DNA from: Sphaerolaimus hirsutus
Taxonomy: Eukaryota; Nematoda; Chromadorea; Monhysterida; Sphaerolaimidae
Reading direction: 5' to 3'
Assembly: GCA_964036195.1 (NCBI GenBank)
Contig: OZ038456.1
Location: forward strand, 24,963,792-25,027,791
DNA length: 64,000 bases
Shown: positions 21,901-29,158 of the stretch, piece by piece
Layout of the letters: each line of letters starts with the position of its first letter
Numbering within the stretch: position 1 is the first letter of the stretch
Made by a program: the position numbers and the translations under genes
The notes under the pieces: model-generated
What the model was told of the DNA's origin: nothing
What the model saw: only the letters and a program-made list of their open reading frames with translations
Database searches by the model: none

Positions 21901-24301
21901 AGTCCCAGAACTTATCCAAAGTTTGCTGGGTTGTCTCCCAATATTTCTGCAGTTTCGCTGCGTTATCCATTCTGGGCACAAATTCTCCATCTTTGTCTGC
22001 ATCAAACTGTGGTGCTCCAATCTGACCTTCTCCTGTCAGGAAGTCCTTTGGCGTCAGCACTCTGAGGCTCTTTACATCACCATAGATGTAAGAGATTGGT
22101 CTGCTGTTGATTACTGCCTCAACTTCTGGCAGAAGTGTCAACAATTCTTGCAGGGTTAACATTCTGTGCCCTACAGCTGCCTTGAAATGTTTCTTGGTGA
22201 TACCCACCATTCTCTCATAGACTCCTCCTTGCCACGGTGCCATGGGAGTCGTCATGTTCCACTGGATTTGTTGCTGTGAACAGTAAGTCTGTACTGCTCC
22301 ACTTTTGACCATTTCTGACCATTCCTTTCCAGTATTAATGGCCTTGTCAGTGCTTGTGCTGAGCACTTTCTCTGTCAACTTGAATTGCGTTGCGTTGTCT
22401 GAAATCACTGCCTCAGGCTTTCCACGCCTGGCTATGAATCTTCTGACTGCGTTCAGGAATTCTTGTGCTGTCATGTCCAGCACACTTTCCAGGTGAACCG
22501 CACGTGTCACCATGCATGTGAACAAACAGATCCACATTTTCCTGTGATCTTTGTCCACTTTGTACCAAACTGGTCCCAAATAATCCAAGCCCGTGTACTG
22601 GAACGGTCTGGCTCTCTGAACTCTGGTTTCTGGTAAATCTGGCATTGGTGGAAGCTGGTACGGCTTCGCTCCCAATTTCTTACAGGTTGGGCAGGTTCTG
22701 GTCACATTGTAGATCACCCGTCTGCCCTGTGTAATCCAGTACTTTTGTCTGATCGCTGCCAATGTGTGTTGCACTCCTGCGTGCATCAATTTCTCATGCT
22801 GGTCTCTGACAATCAGCTGAGTCACTGTAGCCGTTGCTGGCAACAGTATGAGTGGCACTGTGACCTCCTGTGGGTCTGTATGCTCCATTCTGCCGTGGCA
22901 CTTCAAGATTCCATCTTGATGCATTTGCACATTGAGCCATTTGATCAACTGCTGGTCTGCAGCTGTTTTCTTGCCATTCTGGCTGTTTTTGCTATGGCCT
23001 GTTGCCAGAATCTCTGCCACTCCTTTGTAATGATTTTGTTGCGTCACTTTGATCCAGTATTTCAACGCAATCTCTCTCTCTTCAATACTGATAATTCCCT
23101 GTGGTTTTATTGTACCACAAATACTTTCCATGATTTCTGACAATCCCTTCTGACTGTCATTTCTATTGCGCTTTTTGTGCATCTGTCGCACAAATCTCAT
23201 CACGTATACTGTTGCATCCAGTAACTTTGTCAGTGATGAGAATCTCTGAATCTCAATTCCCAATGGGTTGCTTTGCTTGCTTTCATCAGCTTGCACATTG
23301 CTGGCATCTGGGTCACTGACCACCTGCTGTGTGGCGCCCAGGTAAATTGGACTGGCTTTTGGGAATTTGAGCTCTTCTTTCTTGATTTCTGCCATTACTT
23401 CTGGCGTGACTGGCTCCACTTTTAACTCTGGCCATTCTCCAGTCATTAGCCATTCTGGTCCCTTCCACCACAGGTTACTGCCTTCCAACTCTGACATATT
23501 CATGCCTCTTGTGGCCATGTCAGCTGGGTTTTCCAGTCCTGCGATGTGTCTGATGTGCATGTTCTCTGTCTCACTCTGAATTTTCCTGATTTCATCCAAT
23601 CTGTTCTTGACAAAACATGCCAGTGGCTTCGCTGTTGTTAGCCACTTCAGACAACAGGTTGAATCTGACCATACAACTGTTTGACTGAATTTGACGTCCT
23701 TGAGCTCCTTGTGAATGAATTTCGACATTCTGCTGCCGATCAACATTGCTAACAATTCCAGCCGTGGAATTGTCACTTCTGGTTTCTTTGGAGCGAGTCT
23801 CAATCTGGAGTACAGCAGGCTTGACGTGCCGCTGTCATTTTCTGTTTTCTGGCATATGTATGCCGCTGCGCTGTATGCCATTGCTGAGGCATCAACGAAA
23901 ATGTGCAGTTGTGCATCTGCACTACCCTGATAATTCAGATTTCTGTTGAACTTGATCTGTCCAACCTTGAGCAATTCTGTCTCTAATTGCTGCCAAATTG
24001 CTGTCTGTTCCTCAGACAGGGGAGTATCCCACTCTTTGGCACTTGGTCCTGAATGCCATAACGTTTGCAAAAATCTCTTTGCTGGCAGTAGGACAGGACT
24101 GACTAGTCCCATTGGATCAAAACATCCCGCAGTCACCTTTGCAACTGTCCTTTTTGTGGGAAGTTTGATTTTTTGGTCAGTTTCTGATAATTGTGATTGC
24201 TGAACTGTCTTTGGCGTTTTCAGCCACATCTGGTCGCTCTCTGTGTCCCATTTCATTCCTAGGACTGTTGTGACAATTTCCGAGAAGTTGAAAAGCAACA
24301 C
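18905..24301 (-). CDS. BEL/Pao Pol-Env-like polyprotein (partial)
   Basis: A single 1,798-codon frame, open further upstream to about 24328. Residues about 1-120 are the end of the Pao RT (VLGMKWD, FDPMGLVSP). About 130-270 is RNase H, with acidic residues D137, E182, D213 and D261. About 500-545 is the integrase zinc domain (H502, H507, C537, C540). The integrase core has D573, D635 and E696. About 810-890 is the conserved domain that follows integrase in BEL/Pao. A hydrophobic segment at 953-967 then begins an envelope-like region. Its ectodomain has many cysteines (for example C1132, C1167, C1168, C1203, C1210, C1229), followed by a Gly/Ala helix region 1540-1575, a membrane span about 1581-1608 and a Cys-rich cytoplasmic stretch 1623-1642. 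RNase H and integrase are confident. The envelope assignment rests on position and topology, and its viral source is not identified. It is unusual that Env is fused in frame with Pol; a separate or spliced ORF is more usual. Confidence 0.85.
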   Translation of the reverse strand: MLLFNFSEIVTTVLGMKWDTESDQMWLKTPKTVQQSQLSETDQKIKLPTKRTVAKVTAGCFDPMGLVSPVLLPAKRFLQTLWHSGPSAKEWDTPLSEEQTAIWQQLETELLKVGQIKFNRNLNYQGSADAQLHIFVDASAMAYSAAAYICQKTENDSGTSSLLYSRLRLAPKKPEVTIPRLELLAMLIGSRMSKFIHKELKDVKFSQTVVWSDSTCCLKWLTTAKPLACFVKNRLDEIRKIQSETENMHIRHIAGLENPADMATRGMNMSELEGSNLWWKGPEWLMTGEWPELKVEPVTPEVMAEIKKEELKFPKASPIYLGATQQVVSDPDASNVQADESKQSNPLGIEIQRFSSLTKLLDATVYVMRFVRQMHKKRNRNDSQKGLSEIMESICGTIKPQGIISIEEREIALKYWIKVTQQNHYKGVAEILATGHSKNSQNGKKTAADQQLIKWLNVQMHQDGILKCHGRMEHTDPQEVTVPLILLPATATVTQLIVRDQHEKLMHAGVQHTLAAIRQKYWITQGRRVIYNVTRTCPTCKKLGAKPYQLPPMPDLPETRVQRARPFQYTGLDYLGPVWYKVDKDHRKMWICLFTCMVTRAVHLESVLDMTAQEFLNAVRRFIARRGKPEAVISDNATQFKLTEKVLSTSTDKAINTGKEWSEMVKSGAVQTYCSQQQIQWNMTTPMAPWQGGVYERMVGITKKHFKAAVGHRMLTLQELLTLLPEVEAVINSRPISYIYGDVKSLRVLTPKDFLTGEGQIGAPQFDADKDGEFVPRMDNAAKLQKYWETTQQTLDKFWDLWHQEYIPSLRERTQVMHKHGRLTATQEPKVNEIVLIYEENMPRGAWKMGRIEQLEPSKDGQIRSAKVRTANRNVVSRPLNQLYPLEINSKTMDIPETAVTVKVDLLDPAIVQKHVRNQSSNRDSLPNPAQRNSASDRVLRSAIGKATATTSSLVIGMLCMVLMLTGMSESATLRKAGKAYSEVFSRTYVLETSTVRPPSLAAHHGLPPLPSEWPPKSVREMQTYERFKDAIKDHPVEQVISSQSQKYQICTSGRHGHALTVPEEVQCHIPPRNFVKAMKVTLYAQRQIPQKEKAYRCYIRIKEIITHTSFWGAKGITGNFEKYQQVGVVACNYARIHKMFRGTPLVEMEPRVWTTNQTLNVEYSWCCHDKENVVSNFYMEEGTVASLDGKTVISDLQDFSQCRAMMGHCRDHNYGITVWDTENFKHQCAYERIGRFKSEISGQTIIVSKLQAAYSHSNKTKRPIGSECVPGDTYYTDQGGVFIQFDRREDVPVEWAMPGKIVEARESTISGTLYARLDDRNSKFQFLQHVVREMTQAQFAIVWHQLCQLRKNQLDMLTQLFRIDPTLGIRAMLGRQDVHAEWAGEAIMFWECKEVQPYIIYQTGKVGETCYKYTPMRLDKDGPLWFKSPGSRDLVEKSPEEDCSHTTPHLYRNEHGQWKSAHGMVHVTETPIEMTWKGQWQAFTFDAPHLFTNIVNRATNFMDVRGQIQRLQNLEHVQNQLIDYTADMSLDPRVIRNSIEGIGAGIGQTAAGIGKAYGHYISGVSKGYTNFMGGMLKGPFQVIINTIAMLLGITILIAGIVAAGYLWYNWRIATGKPVIPPCVYTCIWKCIVCPFKCIWLCFRAIRYTIKKSTQKETNYPQRKVRKTELRPAIKRRARSNSTQSVRFARRAETEDRMAKSLSAYVQPDESSADEGQVKTRNRDSVHMPDIRKFTSRERAGSDTGNYLLHHQARSALASPTTGPATSRTPTTSRTTTFTTEATVETPLITLAPTTTSM

Positions 24302-24381
24302 GCCAGTGTTTCCGTGCCAATGTAGACTTTCTGAATATTTAAAAATAAAAAAAGTAGTATAAAAATATAAAACACTACTTT

Positions 24382-24663
24382 TTACATCAATTCAAACAAA
24401 CCAGCATGCATGACGATCCCATTATACAGAGCTAAACCTGTCCTGCTACAGAAACGCAAATAGTGACCATGTGGTGCCCTCAATCTTAGATCGAACAGTA
24501 TCAGGGCACATCCTCCAAAAGCCGGAATTTCGTAGTCATATGCACTGGATAGTCGAATAAATGGATCAAAGGCTGCATTTGTGGGGCGAAGTGCTCGATT
24601 AGAAATTAGTTGGTAGGCCACTGCAGGTCCTCGATTTATATTGTTGTTATTATCAGAAGGCAT
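24382..24663 (-). CDS. dUTPase-like protein, C-terminally truncated
   Basis: 93 codons. dUTPases hydrolyse dUTP to dUMP and act as trimers using five short motifs. Visible here: SSAYDYEIPAFGG (residues 39-51; compare the SAYDY-IPP region of eukaryotic and viral dUTPases), LILFDLRLRAPHGHY (54-68) and CSRTGLAL (72-79, equivalent to the P-RSGLA motif). The start of motif 3 lies at 85-90, but the ORF stops before the usual Asp and DYRG. It therefore looks truncated, or continues in an exon lost near the BEL 5' breakpoint; a GT lies after GCTG in the last codons. It diverges from the CxxC gene at 25041 across a tandem-repeat spacer. Origin, host or endogenised DNA virus, cannot be decided from the window. 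Confidence 0.55.
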   Translation of the reverse strand: MPSDNNNNINRGPAVAYQLISNRALRPTNAAFDPFIRLSSAYDYEIPAFGGCALILFDLRLRAPHGHYLRFCSRTGLALYNGIVMHAGLFELM

Positions 24664-24739
24664 CTTTGGTTGTTTTTGTTTTTGAAGAATAATCCCACTT
24701 CTTGAAATATTCTGCTTTTATACATCACCCTTTTTAACT

Positions 24740-25000
24740 AATGTTACATTTGCTTAGACAAAAAATATCATCAACATTGACAAATGTTTTTTTACCTAGA
24801 CAAATGTGTTTTTTTACCCAAGTAAAAAAAGACATTAACTTAAACAAATGTGTTTTTTACCCAGGTACAACTTAGACAAATGTGTTTTTTTACCCAAGTA
24901 AAAAAAGATATTCACTAGACAAATGTGTTGTTTTCCCCCAACAGAATAGATTATTAACATTGACAAATGTACTTTTTTCCTCAAGCAAAAGTTATTGGGA
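24740..25000. repeat. Tandem repeats of about 50 bp between divergent ORFs
   Basis: Four or five units built on TAGACAAATGTGTTTTTTTA, CCCAAGTAAAAAAAGA and similar. They fill the space between the dUTPase-like ORF (minus) and the CxxC gene (plus), where both promoters should lie. Confidence 0.65.
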
Positions 25001-25040
25001 TCTGATATAAAAATGGACATTTTTATGAATTGTTCATTCG

Positions 25041-25970
25041 TTGGTTCTTCAACCAGCAACAACTACACAAATACAAATGTTTGCACCCCTTGCGTTGGCG
25101 GCAGAAGCAGTAGAGAAGAAGAAAAAAATGGACGCGCAGCGAGCAGCAAAGAATAATAATGAGGGCGGTGTCAACATCAACGATCGAGGTAGGCAGATGG
25201 AATCAATGGAAAATGGAAAAGAAGACCACAAAGGAGATGGTGGTGGTGGTAATAGTGGTAAAGATACTAAGTGGAATAAGTGGAAAAAATTTAATAGACC
25301 ATTAGCTACTATGACAAGTTATAGTACCTTAATTTTTGCATTGTGTTCTTGGTGTAGTGGTCGTACAAAATTTTTACCTAGTATTTTATGGGGGGATGAC
25401 AGTATAAGTGTATCTATTAGGATGTGTAAACATTGTAGAGACAGACATGAACAAATGGTAGAAATTTTACGTAGTAGACAAAATAAACGAGATGAATTAG
25501 AGCGCAACATTTACAGACAACCTACTGAAAGCGAACAGTGGGATGGACCAACATCAACAAAAAAAGGTTTGTAGCAGTTTTCATTACAAGATTGAACCCT
25601 GTAAATTGTAACAATCATGCAGGGAGAAATACAAGCGATGAAGGAGACGGCGAAACCAAAACCACCGACACCACTACCGCGAAAGAAAGTAACCAATAAT
25701 GTTGATGATGTTAGTGAAGATGATGATGATGATGCATGTAAACGTATTAAAAGTGAAACCACAATACCATGGGGTATTATTTATAGATATTCAAATTTAA
25801 TAGATGATGGTGATGAAAATGATAGTGGTTTTTTTGAAAGAGATGTGTCGCGCCCACCCGTGGTATTGCATGAACATTGTCATCATCACCATTTTGATGG
25901 TGATAATGATGGTGATGAAATTGAAAATATTGAAAAAAATAAAAAAAATGATACGCGCACACACTCGTGA
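25041..25970 (+). CDS. Two-exon protein with CxxC/CxxC pair and acidic tail
   Basis: Not recognised. Exon 1 (25041-25566) encodes a Lys/Gly-rich N-terminus and then a compact part with CSWC (residues 102-105) and CKHC (129-132), a spacing suited to binding one zinc ion. A likely donor GTTTGT follows at 25567. To keep frame with the downstream acidic ORF the acceptor would be at 25626 (intron of 60 bp) or 25635. Joining at the better-looking CAG at 25622 would give an early stop. Exon 2, to 25970, is Asp/Glu-rich with a HxHHHH run. If the intron is not real, the first product ends at 25574. Codon use is AT-biased. Function unknown. Confidence 0.45.
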
Positions 25971-26177
25971 TGGAAGTAACATCACCATCAATATGACTTG
26001 TAATAATAAATACCCTCATTGATATTTAGGGTGATGATGAATTTATAATTTACGGTTGTTAGCATTGTCCATTTATTTACTATAGAATATATCGATCGAT
26101 CGACAATAAAAAAGTTATTTTACAATGTTTGAAAGATATTATTACTTGAACTAATGCAATAATTTTTGCAGTGAAAC

Positions 26178-26934
26178 TAATGAAATAACAGTGTAAGTTC
26201 AAAAATGAATGTGAGATAAAAATGTAAAATTTTACGTGTAAAATGTAAAATGTAAAATTTTACGTGTAAAATGTAAAATGTAAAATTTTACGTGTAAAAT
26301 GTAAAATGTAAAATTTTACGTGTAAAATGTAAAATGTAAAATTTTACGTGTAAAATGTAAAATGTAAAATGTGAAATGTAAAATGTGAAATGTAAAATGT
26401 GAAATGTAAAATGTGAAATGTAAAATGTGAAATGTAAAATGTGGTGTATGTGGTAGTGCTGAAATGAAAAATGTAAAATGTAAAATGTAAAATTTTACAT
26501 GTAAAATGTAAAATGTAAAATGTAAAATGTAAAATGTAAAATTTTACGTGTAAAATGTAAAATGTAAAATTTTATGTGTAAAATGTAAAATGTAAAATTT
26601 TACGTGTAAAATGTAAAATGTAAAATGTGAAATGTAAAATGTGAAATGTAAAATGTGAAATGTAAAATGTGAAATGTAAAATGTGAAATGTAAAATGTGG
26701 TGTATGTGGTAGTGCTGAAATGTAAAATGTAAAATGTAAAACTGTAAAATGTAAAACTGTAAAATGTAAAATGTAAAATGTTAAATTTTACAAGTAAAAT
26801 TTTACCAAGTATAAGATGAGTAGTGATGTGAAAGGTGTGTGCAATGTGAAATGTGAAATGTGAAATGTGAAATGTGAAATTTTACTTGTAAAATGTAAAA
26901 TGTAAAATTTTACATGTAAATTGTAAAATGTAAA
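26178..26934. repeat. AAATGT-type simple repeat with higher-order units
   Basis: AAAATGTAAAATGT and AAATTTTACGTGT units, alternating with GAAATGTAAAATGT. A larger unit of about 260 bp is visible: the marker GTGGTGTATGTGGTAGTGCT appears near 26440 and again near 26698. Confidence 0.85.
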
Positions 26935-28038
26935 AACCTAAGCCTAAGCTAAGCCTAAGCTAAGCCTAAGCTAAGCCTAAGCTAAGCCTAAGCTAAGCCT
27001 AAGCTAAGCCTAAGCTAAGCCTAAGCTAAGCCTAAGCTAAGCCTAAGCTAAGCCTAAGCTAAGCCTAAGCTAAGCCTAAGCTAAGCCTAAGCTAAGCCTA
27101 AGCTAAGCCTAAGCTAAGCCTAAGCTAAGCCTAAGCTAAGCCTAAGTTAAGCCTAAGCTAAGCCTAAGTTAAGCCTAAGCTAAGCCTAAGTTAAGCCTAA
27201 GTTAAGCCTAAGTTAAGCCTAAGCTAAGCCTAAGCTAAGCCTAAGCTAAGCCTAAGCTAAGCCTAAGCTAAGCCTAAGTTAAGCCTAAGCTAAGCCTAAG
27301 CTAAGCCTAAGTTAAGCCTAAGCTAAGCCTAAGCTAAGCCTAAGCTAAGCCTAAGTTAAGCCTAAGCTAAGCCTAAGTTAAGCCTAAGCTAAGCCTAAGT
27401 TAAGCCTAAGCTAAGCCTAAGTTAAGCCTAAGCTAAGCCTAAGTTAAGCCTAAGCTAAGCCTAAGTTAAGCCTAAGCTAAGCCTAAGCTAAGCCTAAGTT
27501 AAGCCTAAGCTAAGCCTAAGCTAAGCCTAAGCTAAGCCTAAGTTAAGCCTAAGCTAAGCCTAAGCTAAGCCTAAGCTAAGCCTAAGCTAAAAGCCTAAGC
27601 TAAGCCTAAGCTAAGCCTAAGCTAAGCCTAAGCTAAGCCTAAGTTAAGCCTAAGCTAAGCCTAAGTTAAGCCTAAGCTAAGCCTAAGCTAAGCCTAAGCT
27701 AAGCCTAAGCTAAGCCTAAGCTAAGCCTAAGCTAAGCCTAAGCTAAGCCTAAGCTAAGCCTAAGCCTAAGCCTAAGCCTAAGCCTAAGCCTAAGCCTAAG
27801 CCTAAGTTTAGGCCTAAGCCTAAGCCTAAGCCTAAGTTTAGACCTAAGCCTAAGCTAAGCCTAAGCCTAAGCCTAAGCCTAAGCTAAGCCTAAGCCTAAG
27901 TATAGACCTAAGCCTAAGCTAAGCCTAAGCCTAAGTTTAGACCTAAGCCTAAGCTAAGCCTAAGCCTAAGTTTAGACCTAAGCCTAAGCTAAGCCTAAGC
28001 CTAAGTTTAGACTTAAGCCTAAGCTAAGCCTAAGTTTA
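26935..28038. repeat. Interstitial telomere-like array (TTAGGC and TTAGGCTTAGC)
   Basis: About 1.1 kb. From 26935 to about 27757 the unit is the 11-mer AAGCCTAAGCT, with AAGCCTAAGTT variants interspersed; its complement is TTAGGCTTAGC. At 27757-27815 it becomes pure GCCTAA hexamers (TTAGGC). From about 27815 to 28038 it becomes longer mixed units containing AAGTTTAGACCTAAGCC. TTAGGC is the nematode telomere repeat. The array is internal, with unique or repeat DNA on both sides. Confidence 0.9.
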
Positions 28039-28275
28039 ACCAACCTGATTTTGGGACCCCAGGGCCCCAGCGATGGGGCCGAGTCGACCGGGCGGACGCT
28101 GAGTGCCACCCATGCAGGGTGGCGAGGTACAGACCCCCCTTGTCGCAGCGACGGGCGGGCGGGTGCGCGCGGCTGGGCGGGGAAAGGGAGGGCCTATTCG
28201 GCCCTCCAAATTTTGCTGTCGCGTCACGACGATGCGCCGCGCGAGCGGGGCGCAGCGACGTGGCGCGAAAAAGTC
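28039..28275. other. GC-rich block next to telomere-like array
   Basis: About 240 bp rich in G+C and CpG (GGGCCCCAGCGATGGGGCCG, GACGGGCGGGCGGGTGCGCG, CGCCGCGCGAGCGGGGCGC). Several short ORFs on both strands are open only because AT-rich stops are rare. Not recognised: it may be a subtelomeric or spacer fragment, or a CpG-rich promoter region. Confidence 0.4.
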
Positions 28276-28524
28276 TCAACGATGGAAAACTGCATTCAAA
28301 TTCAACAAACTTTCAAATTGTGAGAATTTTATCAGGGGTGGTGTAACAAAATACAAAAATCAACAATAACAACGTTCTGCGAAATAGAAAAAAGACCTAA
28401 AAACGAAAATTAAAGCACCAAATTTAATGCTATATGACCACGGGGAGGTACGCGTGTTTTACAACTGAAATAAAGAAAACCCACCCTGCATAGAAGTTTT
28501 TACTCAGTGATATAACACTACTGA

Positions 28525-28797
28525 ACGCGTGGTTCATGTTGAAAATACCGTATTTACTTGAATAATTATTTTGTCGGACATTTTTGAGGGGGGTTAATAT
28601 TTGGTCAAAATTTAGGTATCATTTATCAAATCTTTAGAGGGTTAGTTGACGGGGTATATGGTATTTGACATATTATCGGACATTTTACTAGGTCTGAGAG
28701 TCACACCTAAATTTTGACCAAATATTCACCCCCCTCAAAAATGTCCGACAAAATAATTATTCAAGTAAATACGGTATTTTCAACATGAACCACGCGT
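28525..28797. mobile_element. Palindromic TACCGTATT element (hairpin)
   Basis: Inverted arms of about 110 bp starting ACGCGTGGTTCATGTTG, then AAAATACCGTATTTACTTG, ATAATTATTTTGTCGGAC, TTTTTGAGGGGGG. The right arm repeats this in reverse almost base for base. The centre contains GGACATTTTACTAGGTCTGA. Confidence 0.7.
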
Positions 28798-29158
28798 ACA
28801 AACTGCATTCATTTTACTGACTTTAAACTCCATAAGTGTATTTATGTCTAACATTGGCACGCTTCCAACTTGAACAGAGTGTAAAGACAGTAAAATGAAT
28901 GCTAACTAATTGCGTGATTTACGGTTTAAAATTGGTTCTTCATATCAAATAATAACAAAAATTCTAGATATTTTCCATAAATCACGCAACCTACTAATCA
29001 GTAATATATAGAGTTGTTAAATAGATGATATTTCAAGATATTCCAAAAACAAATTGTATGTTTATAGTTTACCAACTCTATATATAAAAATGCCCCAAAA
29101 ATCTCAAAATATTCCCAAAAATCCATCCAAAAATCTTCACAAATTTTTTCAATTTTCT
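28798..29158. other. Gene-free stretch, 3' flank of 11-exon gene
   Basis: AT-rich. 'aactgcattcattttactga' and 'acagtaaaatgaatgc' form a further inverted pair. It probably holds the 3' UTR of the gene ending at 29161. No other feature. Confidence 0.4.

Larger units (their letters stand above)
17571..24330 (-). mobile_element. BEL/Pao retrotransposon with envelope-like region, 5' truncated
   Basis: On the minus strand: a pol remnant (end of RT, RNase H, integrase), an envelope-like region, then a 3' LTR at 17571-18862. The gag, protease, most of RT and the 5' LTR are missing, with the frame lost at about 24330. The long intact frame suggests truncation was recent or that the rest lies elsewhere or was lost in assembly. 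The solo LTR at 4177-5472 is from the same family. Confidence 0.85.

Noticed and set aside
20828..22065. Plus-strand ORFs opposite the BEL polyprotein
   Set aside because: Shadows of a clearly coding minus-strand frame with conserved RNase H and integrase residues.
26178..28038. CRISPR-like regular repeats
   Set aside because: No unique spacers. These are simple and telomere-like tandem repeats in a eukaryotic context.
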